Shown here: positions 28,768 to 38,644 of the stretch, piece by piece | How positions within the stretch are numbered: position 1 is the stretch's first letter | Layout of the letters: each line of letters begins with the position of its first letter | NCBI RefSeq assembly: GCF_000757885.1 | Contig: NZ_JQCR01000002.1 | Coordinates: forward strand, 496,001 to 560,000 | Direction: 5' to 3' | DNA from: Paenibacillus wynnii | GTDB taxonomy: Bacteria > Bacillota > Bacilli > Paenibacillales > Paenibacillaceae | DNA: 64,000 bases | The notes under the pieces: model-generated | Seen by the model: only the letters and a program-made list of their open reading frames with translations | Databases searched by the model: none | What the model was told of the DNA's origin: nothing | Translations under genes and position numbers: made by a program

Positions 28768-31700
28768 TTATTTAAGATGGCTTAACATTCCTAAAATCAA
28801 TGTGATGGCCTCAGCTCTTGTTGTTGGACCGTTAGGATTGAATTTGCCATCCCCGTTCCCTTTAACAAGACCTGCTTCCACGGCTGCTGCAATATAGGGT
28901 CTAGCCCATACCGGAACCTGCTCCGCATCATTGAATGTCAGTTGTGCATTAGAATCCACTTCAAGACCTAGTGCACGAACAATAATGACTACTATTTCAG
29001 ATCGTGTTATTTCATTATTCGCATGGAATGTGCCATCCTCGTATCCTGAAATGTAACCAGCTTTAGCAATGGCTTGAATGAATGGCTGAGCCCATACTGG
29101 TGTTTCATCTTTATCATCAAAACTAAACTCAGTATCAGTAGTCTCCAATTTCAGTGCTTTAGCTAACATCGCAGCAATCTCACCACGCGTTACAGTTCGA
29201 TTAGGTCTAAAAGTCCCATCTTCATATCCTCTTACAAAACCTAGCTCTACAGACTTTTCAATTGAAGCTTTAACCCAATGGTCCGCAATGTCAGTAAACT
29301 CTACTTTTGGCACTACAGGCTTCGTAGGTTTAACTGGTTTCGTTGGTTCAATTGGCTTAGGCGTTGGTGTTGGCATAGGTTTAGGATCTGGTGATGGCGT
29401 CCATCCACTATCCGAAGAGTTAGCTTCTGTCGTTATCCTTACGCTTGGACCATCCACGCTCCAGTTTCCTGCTGCATCGCCTGCTTCGACTTTAAAGTTG
29501 TAGGTCGTGTCAGATCCTAAACCTGTAACGTTGTAGCTAATCATATCTCCTGCTAATATAGCCAGTACATTACCATTTTTATAAACCTTGTAGCTGGTTA
29601 CAGCAGTATCATCACTAGCCGCTGTCCATGAAAGCTTAAGGCTAGTTTTACCAACATTTGAAGCTGATAGTTTAGCATCCGCTGACCATGTTGGTGCAGT
29701 TGTGTCTGTTGTTGTCGTTGCTTCCAAGTTAAAATCAAGTGTTGTTGTTTCATTTGCTATGACATCTGCACTTTTACTTTGCTCTGTATAGCCATACACA
29801 CTAGCTGTTACAGTGTAGCCAGTTCCTACTGGCACATTGATAATTGCATAGATTCCTTCTGCTGACGTTGTTGCAGCGTATACCGCTTCACCTACCGTCA
29901 GACTTACTTTAACACCTTCTAGAAGAGCGTTTTCCCCCGTCGTCACTGTTCCTGCAATGGTTCCAGTCTTCGTTGGTACAGTTACGTCATGGATGAGCTT
30001 GGCATCTGCCCAGTCCACATGCGTATTATACCTAGATTCAGGATTTTCAGGATTATTATGCCATTCAGCAACAAGCTTAATCTGCTTGGCTCCTGTGATA
30101 TCAAGATCAATAAATTCACAGTTGTCGTCTCGCATCTTGACAGGGCTTGTATAGATAAGCTCATCATCTTTAAATACTTTAAAGATTGCTTCTCCACCCA
30201 TTTTAGGAGCTTTCTTGTCAATTCCTGCATAGGCTTGGAATCTTGTATACTTACGACCATCTACATTGTATACAACCTCTGAATTTGTATCAGATGATAA
30301 TCCTTTCGTAAAGGTCTGGACTCCTGCTTCCGTGTTTAAGTCAAGGTTGGAGCCACCATGCTGTGGTTCATCCTTAAGTACAGCATTATAATCACTGTGT
30401 GCTGAAACCCATTCCAGATCACTTGCATAGTCAAAATTCTTAGGCTCTGGTTCTTCATAATCCTGTCCATATAATATCAGTTCCGCCATACCTATTCTGA
30501 ACCCGCCGCCAGCAATGATGTCCTTGATCGTTACGCGAACATAATTGATATTGTCATACGGCTTAGCAAATGTCTCTGGTGTGAAATGCTGTCCACCTAC
30601 ATAGCGATTATCGAGTGCCTTTTGCCATGTGTGGCCATCCGTAGATACTTCTAAATCATACGTGTACCAGTTACTGTCCTTTTCCCAGAAAATACGGCTT
30701 CCAACAACGGATTGCGGTTTGTTGAATTTTACTGTAATGGACTGCGGAAGAGTTAATTCCTTGGATAACCAGCCTGTTCCTATCGTCGTTACGCCATCTC
30801 TAAGCTTACCCGTACCCCTGTCTGCTTCACTTTCCGAAGATGACGTGATAGATTCGATTTTCGCATCTGTAATTCTGTCACCGGGTTCTTCATTTTCTAA
30901 AGGTATGATCTTAAACTCATATAAAGATGCCCAATCTCCATTGGTTATACGATCAACAATGGTTAATCTTACATATCTCCCTTTTGTTTCTACGAGCTTT
31001 GTTTCTTCATGTCCATTCGGCGTGGTATTTAATGTATTATCAACAACCTTTTGCCAATTGTTCCCATCTTCGGATACTTCAATATCGTACTTATAAACAT
31101 TTGTACTGCTCTCCCAAATCACCTGAAAACCAGCTATTGCGCTGCTTTTTTGTAAATCAACCTGTATCCACTGTGGTAAGGATCCTCCACTCGCACACCA
31201 TCTTGTACCTTCGTCATCATCTACTGCATTTTTTGCAAAGTTACCTGATTGTTCAGAAGAACTTGTAACAGGTTTACCAATTGCAATATTTTTATAGGCC
31301 TGCTCTGTGGTTTCTAGTTTGTCAACTCCACCAACCCATGGTGTATGCTGTCCGTCAGGGACAAACTGACCTTTATAGGGTACTGTACTTACGATTTTGG
31401 ATCCCTCATTTAATCCTTCTGCTGTAGCATGAATGTTTATACTTCCACTGACGTCTGTAGTTCTTACAAATGCGAAACCTATACCGCCTTCAACGCTCTG
31501 TTCTTCGACACCTATTCGTTCAATATTTTTGCCGACGAGTTCACCTTCACCTGTTACAGCAATTTGAATCTTACCCTCGTAGTTGGGTACGACAGTTCCA
31601 TTTGCATCAACGACTTTGAAGTATACGGGTATTAAATCCGAACCATCTGCTACGGGCACTATTCCTCTGTCACGTACTTCGATTTCTATTCCAGCAGCTT

Positions 31701-33801
31701 GACCTGGTGTTCTCACTGTATGCGTTTTCACAACTTTCCCATCTAAAATCGCTTCTGCTCTAAGTTCTCCAGCCGCAAACTTATCTAATGTAAATGTAAA
31801 TATCGGACTGCCGCCTTTTTTAGCGATGTTCGGAACAGATTTTAGAGCCTCTTCCCTTGTCAGTTCTTTCACCAATACGTTATTCTGATACAGCTTCACA
31901 CTGTCGCTGTTACTGAATACGTTAATATTAAGGCTAGAGGTTGGAGAATATGTGCTTGCGATAAACACCATTGGACCAACAATAGAATTTCTAGCCGATT
32001 GCATGGACTGTAACCAGTAGTAATCATATTTTTCATATCGATCTATATCGACTGTTCCACTTCCCAATGTCTTCGTTGTTGATCCGCGTGCGTAGTCATT
32101 CCAGCTCCATAAGAAGTATCCACCTATTCTGTCATTTGCATCGAGGCCACCCCAGTCCGAGTAACCATCTCCATTTAAATATCTCTGACGCGTCAAAATC
32201 TGAGTCATCATCGCGTCTTCGCCTTCTTTTCTCAGCGCCTTGCTAGATTCTTCAAAATCACCCCATTCACGAGTAAAGAATGGCTTGTTTGGAACAAAAT
32301 CAGTCCACTTGCTTGGGTCATCTTCCCAATTCGTATCCACGACTTTGTAGTTTACATCATAGAAAGATCCCTGAAGTCCATGGTCAGCCGCTGTATACAT
32401 CTGGTTGCCAGGATATTCTGTATGAGCAATCGCAGTAACCTCTTTTGCCCATGCTGCTGAATAGCCCGTCTCATTCAGTGAAGTTTCCCATAGGATTACT
32501 GATGGTCTGTTTCTGTCACGTCTGATCATTTCCCGTGTATCTCTTAATGTTAGATCATAGAACTTTTGACTTTTGGTGAAGTTCTGCCAGCCGGGCTGAC
32601 ATTCAATAACTAATAACCCTAATTCATCAGCTGCATCTAAAAAGGCCGGATCATTGGGATAATGAGTCGCACGAACCGCATTAAAGCCATTTTCCTTGAT
32701 TTGCATAGCATCACGATACTGCATCGAGTTAGGAGCTGCATCTCCGATGTTCTGATAGGCCTGATGACGGTTGGCTCCGCGTATATATAATCTTTCACCA
32801 TTGATATAGAAACCATCTGCCTTGTACTCTATTGTTCTGATCCCTATCTTGGTCGTAACAGAATCAACCAAAGTTGACCCATTGTATACTTCACTAACTA
32901 ATGAATAAAGATAAGGTGTATCTGGATGCCATAAATTTGGATTGGTTATCGTTAGATCCTGATTAAACTGTTTATCTCCACCTGCTGGTATACTTGCACC
33001 ATCAGCATCACCCTGAGCAACGATATTTCCTTCCTTTTCCACAATCTTGCTTACAACCTTCGTATCTGCAGAAGTATTATTCTTGTTTACGACATGCGTT
33101 TTTACATTCACCTTGGCAGAAGTTTTGCTCACTTCAGGATAAGTCGCGAAAACTCCACCACTAGCTGTTTTGTCAGCCTGTAATGCATCTGAAATGTGTA
33201 AATTATTTGTAATTCTCATGGTTACATCTCTGTAAATACCACCGTAGTAATGGAAATCGAGATTGGCTACTGGCTTTCCTGGCGGTGTATCTGGACTATC
33301 ATAGCTAGATACCTTTACGGCTAAAACATTGGTTTCACCAAACTTCACTTTATCTGTAATATCTACAGAAAATCCGACATAACCACCATTACGGGAATAA
33401 ATTTTTTCACCATTTAAATAGATTTCACTGTCGGTCATGACCCCTTCAAAGTCAATATTAATTGTATTTCCTCTGTACATCTCGTAAACCGTAAAATAAT
33501 GTCTGTACCAGCCTATTCCTTGATATACGGCTTGCCCACCATTCGCATGTTTCTTCTCCAATCTCATGGTGTGTGGAACGGTTATATTGGCAAATGCCTG
33601 ATCATCAAAGTCAATAGCCTCTGAACCAGCTAAATCACCTCTGTAGAATCCCCAGTCGCTATTCATATTCAATACGGTTCTACCATTTGTATTCTCAGCT
33701 GTCTGAACCGTATTATCGCTCTGTGCATATACAGCTGTACTTGGGTATTCCATTCCTAATATAAACGAGAAAATTAGAAGCCATATCGTTAGTTTCTTCA
33801 T
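28768..33801 (-). CDS. SLH-anchored GH2 glycosidase (beta-galactosidase-like)
   Basis: A 1677-residue secreted enzyme. After a signal peptide (about 1-26) come the GH2 sugar-binding jelly roll (NSDWGFYRGD, then GVMTDSEIYLNGEKIY), an Ig-like domain and the TIM barrel with acid/base Glu444 (WETSLNETG) and nucleophile Glu512 (TREWGDFEE). Ig-like and DUF4982-type segments follow, then two discoidin/CBM32 domains, an NPCBM-like module, a carboxypeptidase-regulatory-like domain, fibronectin III and three SLH domains. It probably removes terminal beta-galactose or a related sugar from host glycans on the cell surface, but the exact specificity cannot be read. The last ~300 codons closely resemble those of the GH101 gene. 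The ATG follows AGAGGTG. Confidence 0.88.
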   Translation of the reverse strand: MKKLTIWLLIFSFILGMEYPSTAVYAQSDNTVQTAENTNGRTVLNMNSDWGFYRGDLAGSEAIDFDDQAFANITVPHTMRLEKKHANGGQAVYQGIGWYRHYFTVYEMYRGNTINIDFEGVMTDSEIYLNGEKIYSRNGGYVGFSVDITDKVKFGETNVLAVKVSSYDSPDTPPGKPVANLDFHYYGGIYRDVTMRITNNLHISDALQADKTASGGVFATYPEVSKTSAKVNVKTHVVNKNNTSADTKVVSKIVEKEGNIVAQGDADGASIPAGGDKQFNQDLTITNPNLWHPDTPYLYSLVSEVYNGSTLVDSVTTKIGIRTIEYKADGFYINGERLYIRGANRHQAYQNIGDAAPNSMQYRDAMQIKENGFNAVRATHYPNDPAFLDAADELGLLVIECQPGWQNFTKSQKFYDLTLRDTREMIRRDRNRPSVILWETSLNETGYSAAWAKEVTAIAHTEYPGNQMYTAADHGLQGSFYDVNYKVVDTNWEDDPSKWTDFVPNKPFFTREWGDFEESSKALRKEGEDAMMTQILTRQRYLNGDGYSDWGGLDANDRIGGYFLWSWNDYARGSTTKTLGSGTVDIDRYEKYDYYWLQSMQSARNSIVGPMVFIASTYSPTSSLNINVFSNSDSVKLYQNNVLVKELTREEALKSVPNIAKKGGSPIFTFTLDKFAAGELRAEAILDGKVVKTHTVRTPGQAAGIEIEVRDRGIVPVADGSDLIPVYFKVVDANGTVVPNYEGKIQIAVTGEGELVGKNIERIGVEEQSVEGGIGFAFVRTTDVSGSINIHATAEGLNEGSKIVSTVPYKGQFVPDGQHTPWVGGVDKLETTEQAYKNIAIGKPVTSSSEQSGNFAKNAVDDDEGTRWCASGGSLPQWIQVDLQKSSAIAGFQVIWESSTNVYKYDIEVSEDGNNWQKVVDNTLNTTPNGHEETKLVETKGRYVRLTIVDRITNGDWASLYEFKIIPLENEEPGDRITDAKIESITSSSESEADRGTGKLRDGVTTIGTGWLSKELTLPQSITVKFNKPQSVVGSRIFWEKDSNWYTYDLEVSTDGHTWQKALDNRYVGGQHFTPETFAKPYDNINYVRVTIKDIIAGGGFRIGMAELILYGQDYEEPEPKNFDYASDLEWVSAHSDYNAVLKDEPQHGGSNLDLNTEAGVQTFTKGLSSDTNSEVVYNVDGRKYTRFQAYAGIDKKAPKMGGEAIFKVFKDDELIYTSPVKMRDDNCEFIDLDITGAKQIKLVAEWHNNPENPESRYNTHVDWADAKLIHDVTVPTKTGTIAGTVTTGENALLEGVKVSLTVGEAVYAATTSAEGIYAIINVPVGTGYTVTASVYGYTEQSKSADVIANETTTLDFNLEATTTTDTTAPTWSADAKLSASNVGKTSLKLSWTAASDDTAVTSYKVYKNGNVLAILAGDMISYNVTGLGSDTTYNFKVEAGDAAGNWSVDGPSVRITTEANSSDSGWTPSPDPKPMPTPTPKPIEPTKPVKPTKPVVPKVEFTDIADHWVKASIEKSVELGFVRGYEDGTFRPNRTVTRGEIAAMLAKALKLETTDTEFSFDDKDETPVWAQPFIQAIAKAGYISGYEDGTFHANNEITRSEIVVIIVRALGLEVDSNAQLTFNDAEQVPVWARPYIAAAVEAGLVKGNGDGKFNPNGPTTRAEAITLILGMLSHLK

Positions 33802-34282
33802 AGTACACCTCTTTACAATATAATATAAACTAAAGGAAAATAGATGCTGTTGCAGCCTATGGCCTTCGAATTAGCGTCTTATATTGCTTCACCTCCAAAT
33901 TAGAGTAGAACTATCACCGTCGGATAGGAGTACTGCGTATTTTCTCAATAAACTGAATATGTGGAGTTAGCTAAATTTGAAAATTATCGGGGTAAAATAT
34001 ACTGGGTCATCTCTACCATGATTGTAGAGGTGAGAACAATGGTCAATTATCATGACCGAAGGTCATTCGGTAGGAAAATAAATCCGTATTATCTATGTTT
34101 CTATCTTATCCACCCGCTACTTATCTGTTAATGATATTAATTCGGAATTCATGATAAATTTTCCGATTCGCATTATTTCATAGATATTCAGATTCGTGGC
34201 GGAAATCAACATCTAAGCATGAAAATGTCCATACATTTGCCTCCTCCTATCAGCCCCTTAGATTCTCTATTGTGTCAAGTAG
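33802..34282. other. Leader and spacer upstream of the GH2 gene
   Basis: No gene was found here. It holds the GH2 ribosome binding site and small hairpins (CTCTAC/GTAGAG near 34013-34030; ATGACC/GGTCAT near 34050-34065) that could be operator sites. The region lies inside the segment bounded by the 25-bp direct repeats. Confidence 0.45.
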
Positions 34283-34316
34283 AAACGGATACCATCCTTA
34301 TAGACGGTATCCGTTT
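34283..34316 (-). terminator. Hairpin after the response-regulator gene
   Basis: Arms AAACGGATACC and GGTATCCGTTT enclose a 12-base loop, 25 bases beyond the regulator stop codon. The stem is strong but has no clear T tail, and it adjoins copy B of the direct repeat. Confidence 0.6.
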
Positions 34317-34344
34317 TCGAAATCATGATATAGTTTTAGGTTAT
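34316..34344. repeat. 25-bp direct repeat, copy B
   Basis: It is identical over 25 bases to 20972-20996. This copy includes the stop codon of the AraC-type regulator, which makes it the probable original site. Confidence 0.9.
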
Positions 34345-35957
34345 TTAGAAACCGTTTTCATGAACTGATTTGGACTCACGCCAATCACCTTCTTAAAAAC
34401 CCGGCTAAAGTGCTCCGTACTAGCATATCCTGTACGCTCTGCAATCTCATATATCTTTAGATAAGGCTCCTTCTTCATACTTTCCATTGCCTTTTCCATG
34501 CGTACTTTTGTTATAAATTCTTTAAAAGTCTCACCTACCGCCTTGGAGAACAATGTACTGAAATGACTTTCACTTAAATGCACGATTTCGCTTACTTTCC
34601 GAAGTGTAATATCCTCATCAGAATGCTCTATAATAAAAGCTTGGGCAATGGCTACAACCCGATTCATTTGCCCCGCCTTCTTATCCATCTCTTGAAGAAG
34701 CTGCTTAACCAAGCTAGAAATCCTGGCTTGCAAATGACCGGCGGAGTCAATCTGCCAAGCCATTCGATATACGTCCTCGATCTTATTCATTTCCTGGTTA
34801 TTTACAAAGCCGTTATCATGCATGAACTTCACCAATATCATTAACAGTTCCATGTATCGGGCACGCAGTATCTCATTTCCCATAGAGGCAGAACGCTTAA
34901 TCAATGCAAACATATTGTCTAGTTCTTGCAGGACGGTCTGCTCTTCACCCTCCTTCAATGCATCCAGCAAGGCTTTCTCCTTCCCGATCAAGGTCTCTCC
35001 CGACTGCTTCAAGAAATGCTTCGCATCCTCAGGGTAAATGATTCGATGCTTATTAATAACAAAGCGCAAATCAGCATATTTTCGAGCTTGAAGATAAAAC
35101 GCCGGAATTTGCTTTAATTCTTCACACAGCTCACTTACTCCGATCGTGACTTGAATATTGATATATTCCTTCAATACAAATATGATTTGGTCCATGATCT
35201 GCGAAATACTCTGTCGAACATACATTAAACTACACGTTCGAAACGATAAGAGCACCACGTACTCATACGGATTAAAGCTAATCACTTCACCTGTTCCTAC
35301 CTCTGTTAGAACCTGATCAATAGACTTTACAACGGAACTTACAAACTCCCCAATGGACGATCCATACCGCTCCTGCACCTCAGCAAAGCCCTCTACTCGA
35401 ATCATGGAAACTGTAATGTTGTTCAATTCCAACCTCATGTTCAAATCCTCCAGAATAGAAGGTTCCGACTGAGGACTCACGCCAATTTCAAGCCATTCCC
35501 GGATGGTTTGCTGTTTCAACCGTACCCGTTCACCATTACGGATTTCTCTCGATTGTCTTGACATGGTCTGTTCAACTTCACAGTCGTGCTTGATCCGATT
35601 CAAGAGATCCAGTACAACATTCGGATCCATCTCCGATTTAAGAATGTAGTCATTTACTCCCCTCTTAAATGCCTTCCTTACAAATTCAAAATCATCATAC
35701 GCACTTAAAATGACAACATGTGGAGAAGTCCCAATCAACTGATTAAGCTCATCAATAAGCTCTAAACCATCCATCACAGGCATCTTCAAATCCGTAATCA
35801 CAATGTCAATCTCTCGATTTTCCTTGATATACTGAAGGGCTTGATAACCATTACTCGCTTCATAAACAATCCGAAATCCGTTCGATTCCCAGTCAATCAG
35901 GGTATTTAATGCCAATCTCATAATAGTCTCATCTTCTACGATCATTACATTCATCAT
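34341..35957 (-). CDS. Response regulator, YesN/AraC type
   Basis: A 538-residue two-component regulator. An N-terminal receiver domain has the phosphoacceptor Asp56 (VITDLKMPVMDG) and acidic residues Glu8 and Asp9. A middle region of about 270 residues follows, then a C-terminal AraC double helix-turn-helix (TLRKVSEIVHLSESHFSTLF and EIAERTGYASTEHFSRVFKK). It lies 30 bases downstream of the kinase gene. Such pairs sense extracellular sugars and activate the neighbouring transporter, so control of the lipoprotein/permease/GH112 operon and of the surface enzymes is likely. Confidence 0.9.
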   Translation of the reverse strand: MMNVMIVEDETIMRLALNTLIDWESNGFRIVYEASNGYQALQYIKENREIDIVITDLKMPVMDGLELIDELNQLIGTSPHVVILSAYDDFEFVRKAFKRGVNDYILKSEMDPNVVLDLLNRIKHDCEVEQTMSRQSREIRNGERVRLKQQTIREWLEIGVSPQSEPSILEDLNMRLELNNITVSMIRVEGFAEVQERYGSSIGEFVSSVVKSIDQVLTEVGTGEVISFNPYEYVVLLSFRTCSLMYVRQSISQIMDQIIFVLKEYINIQVTIGVSELCEELKQIPAFYLQARKYADLRFVINKHRIIYPEDAKHFLKQSGETLIGKEKALLDALKEGEEQTVLQELDNMFALIKRSASMGNEILRARYMELLMILVKFMHDNGFVNNQEMNKIEDVYRMAWQIDSAGHLQARISSLVKQLLQEMDKKAGQMNRVVAIAQAFIIEHSDEDITLRKVSEIVHLSESHFSTLFSKAVGETFKEFITKVRMEKAMESMKKEPYLKIYEIAERTGYASTEHFSRVFKKVIGVSPNQFMKTVSK

Positions 35958-35987
35958 ACGGCTCGTCCTTTCGATGAAATATGAGGT

Positions 35988-37748
35988 TCATATCAGCGGA
36001 AGCAGAATAGTAACGATGGTACCTCCACCTAACTTACTATCAATCTCCAAACCGTACGGATGACCATAATTAAGCTCAATTCGTCTTAACACATTATTTA
36101 CACCTAGCCCACTAAAATTGCCACGCTGGTATTTCTCACCCTGCTGCAGCAATCCCCTAACTTGCTCGTCTGTCATTCCTTTACTATAATCAGTGATGGT
36201 AAAACATACTCCAAGCTCATGCCGAATCGCCTTCACCTCAATAAGTTCGTTCATATTTTGTTGATCCAGTCCATGAAAAATGGCATTCTCAAGAATCGGT
36301 TGAAGCAGCATTTTGGGCATGCTGTAATTCAAAAGCGTATCATCAATATGAAACTGGATATTCAGCTTGCCTCCATAACGAACCTGCATAATATGAACGT
36401 ATGACTCTAGAACTTTGATCTCCTGACCGATCCGGGCTAGCGAGTTTGGTTCACGAAATACATGAGTCAAAAGGGCAGATAGACTGTCGATAATTTTACG
36501 AATATTGTCTGTCTTTGCGATCATGGCCATAACGCGAACGGAATTCAAAGTATTCGATAAGAAGTGTGGATTAATTTGTGACTGTAAAGCTTCGATTTCT
36601 GCCTCACTACGCGCTCGTTCCTTATAATCACGTTCTTCAATAAGATCTCTGATCTGAGAAATCATGCGATTGAAGGAAAAGCTCAGTCGCTTAATCTCAC
36701 CTCTTCCATCTGCCTTGACCTCAGTCAGAAAATCACCTTTCTCCACCTTTCTCATCGCTCTAATGAGATGCTGTAGCGGCCTAAGAATGTCTCGAAAAAA
36801 CCAAAGTAGAAATAATATAAACAAAGCGAAACTACCAAAAATAAAAATTAGAGATATCTTTAAGAATTGATCTGCATCCCTCGTAACCATGCTCTCATCT
36901 AAAATATTGACGATACTCCAATCTGTCTTCTCAAACGAATACAGCTTAAGAAGCTTATTCTCACCGTTTATCTTAATAAAAGAGTAATCATCATCATGAG
37001 ATTGCTTCTGTAACATCTTGGATAGTTTCTTCATAATTTCTGGATCTACTTTATCATGATTGTTCTGATTCACAATTCGATTACCGTTGCGATCAATAAT
37101 AAATTGTTGAATTTCAGGATTCGAATGATTGAAATCAGGAATAGAGGCGTGGGTCGTCAAATAAATCATCTCAACCTCTAATTCCAAAGACCGTTCAGGA
37201 TGAAGCAAAAGGGTAAACACGTCCTGTTTATCCGAAGTAATACCGTTCAGACTGTCAACAATGAATGTTGTTCCATTGCTGCTCCTTAGTGCCTCTTGAT
37301 ACCACGGCAGATTGCGAATAGAAGACTCGGAAATAGCCGGAGGGTTCTTGAAATAATAATAGCCTCCATCCTTAAAAGTAAAAATAACACTGACGATCTC
37401 ATTGCTATAATTCGAGATAATATTTAAGTATGCATCGATCTCACGCGCAATTCGAATTTTTTCTACTGAAGTCGAGCTTCTGCTCCACTCTGAGACTGCA
37501 TCTAATATCATATGGTCATTCACATTAGCGATTGTAGCAGTTGTAAGTGAGGCTCGTTTTAACTCAGCGTTCATATTGTTAGATGCTATATCCAGCTGTT
37601 GGTCAACCTGATACATCGACCTTTGGATTAATGATGCTGAATAATATTTATAAAATATTGTAATAAATAAGATAAATGGAACAATGATAATCAGGACAAA
37701 AACTCCAATAAAATACTTAGTAATCCCTATTTCTCTATGTCTGAACAT
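35988..37748 (-). CDS. Sensor histidine kinase, YesM type
   Basis: A 586-residue membrane kinase. Helices at about 13-33 and 295-318 enclose an extracytoplasmic dCACHE-like sensor. A HAMP domain follows (LRPLQHLIRAMRKVEKGDFL), then the His_kinase (PF06580) phosphorylation motif with His in QSQINPHFLSNTLN, and an ATPase domain with the N box (LLQPILENAIFHG) and G box (GLGVNNVLRR). The ATG follows GGAGGG. It forms an operon with the AraC-type regulator. Confidence 0.9.
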   Translation of the reverse strand: MFRHREIGITKYFIGVFVLIIIVPFILFITIFYKYYSASLIQRSMYQVDQQLDIASNNMNAELKRASLTTATIANVNDHMILDAVSEWSRSSTSVEKIRIAREIDAYLNIISNYSNEIVSVIFTFKDGGYYYFKNPPAISESSIRNLPWYQEALRSSNGTTFIVDSLNGITSDKQDVFTLLLHPERSLELEVEMIYLTTHASIPDFNHSNPEIQQFIIDRNGNRIVNQNNHDKVDPEIMKKLSKMLQKQSHDDDYSFIKINGENKLLKLYSFEKTDWSIVNILDESMVTRDADQFLKISLIFIFGSFALFILFLLWFFRDILRPLQHLIRAMRKVEKGDFLTEVKADGRGEIKRLSFSFNRMISQIRDLIEERDYKERARSEAEIEALQSQINPHFLSNTLNSVRVMAMIAKTDNIRKIIDSLSALLTHVFREPNSLARIGQEIKVLESYVHIMQVRYGGKLNIQFHIDDTLLNYSMPKMLLQPILENAIFHGLDQQNMNELIEVKAIRHELGVCFTITDYSKGMTDEQVRGLLQQGEKYQRGNFSGLGVNNVLRRIELNYGHPYGLEIDSKLGGGTIVTILLPLI

Positions 37749-38569
37749 GGAAACCCTCCATACATATATATGTAACTTATTATCGGGTCCAGTTAAGACA
37801 AAGAAGATCTATTCAATAGCGTACTAGAGCAGGCGATCTACTTTGTCAAATGAATCCTATTCCATCGAGGTAACTTATGACTCCATTATCTACCACAGGA
37901 CATAACCTGACTACAGTTTACAGATCGAAAAGGCTAATCTTAATGATATTTCTTGTTATTACATGATGTTTTTTCTGCATTTACCCTAATCTCCTTTTAC
38001 AATACCTAATATCAATAATAAATAAATTTACATATGGTTCCAATCAGCTACTAATTCTGTCAGCTCATGCTCCCCAAAAAATAAAGTCAGAAGAAGAACC
38101 GATCCGATTAATCCTAGTGCTAATCCGCCATTAGAAGCTTTGACGATTAAATCGTTCTATCTCCTTTCTTGGTTCTATTTCCATGTTCACCTCATTCACC
38201 TCATATTCGTCCGTTTGCTGGCGATGAGAGGATGGTTCAAAGGTTTATTTCCGTATTATTTGTACAACATTTCGAATCTTGTAAATATAAATCTAGCGAA
38301 AATTATAACTACTCCTTTTTTTTGCTAACGATCATCTTAGTGTTACCTATCTAGAGGCTTATTCTTACATACAAAACACATATTAAATCTAGGCATCATT
38401 TAAAATATTCTTCTGAACACCTTTTTATCTTTAATTCTCTGCTTTTTTCATGAATTATTAATAGCTGATTTAGAACTAAATTCGTTGAACGATATCTTCA
38501 GCTATAAAAAACTGTCTCTTAAAATAATTAAGTTACTTCTGATATGGATTAGCCCAACTACTTGATTAA
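37749..38569. other. Gene-poor spacer upstream of the kinase gene
   Basis: About 820 bases without a credible gene. A hairpin at 37796-37846 (GACAAAGAAGATC pairing with GATCTACTTTGTC) lies in the kinase leader and could be a terminator or a control element. A start-less minus-strand frame (about 38045-38160) encodes a hydrophobic peptide. Confidence 0.45.
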
Positions 38570-38602
38570 CAAAAAAGCAACTCCCTTGTTGGCAAGTCGC
38601 AT
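38570..38602 (-). terminator. Terminator after sigK repeat copy 5
   Basis: GCGACT pairs with AGTTGC, followed by TTTTTTG on the minus strand. The tail and arm sequence match the hairpin after copy 1 at 6.24 kb. Confidence 0.7.
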
Positions 38603-38644
38603 TTAAAACACTCTATAGTGAATCTTGAGTTATTATCTAAAATC

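Noticed and set aside
20972..34344. The 25-bp repeat as a binding site for the AraC-type regulator
   Set aside because: One copy spans the regulator stop codon rather than a promoter, and the match is perfect over 25 bases, which fits duplication better than an operator.
38045..38160. Hydrophobic minus-strand peptide frame (GLALGLIGSVLLLTLFFGE)
   Set aside because: No ATG, GTG or TTG start after the preceding stop. It may be a degraded small membrane-protein gene but cannot be supported.
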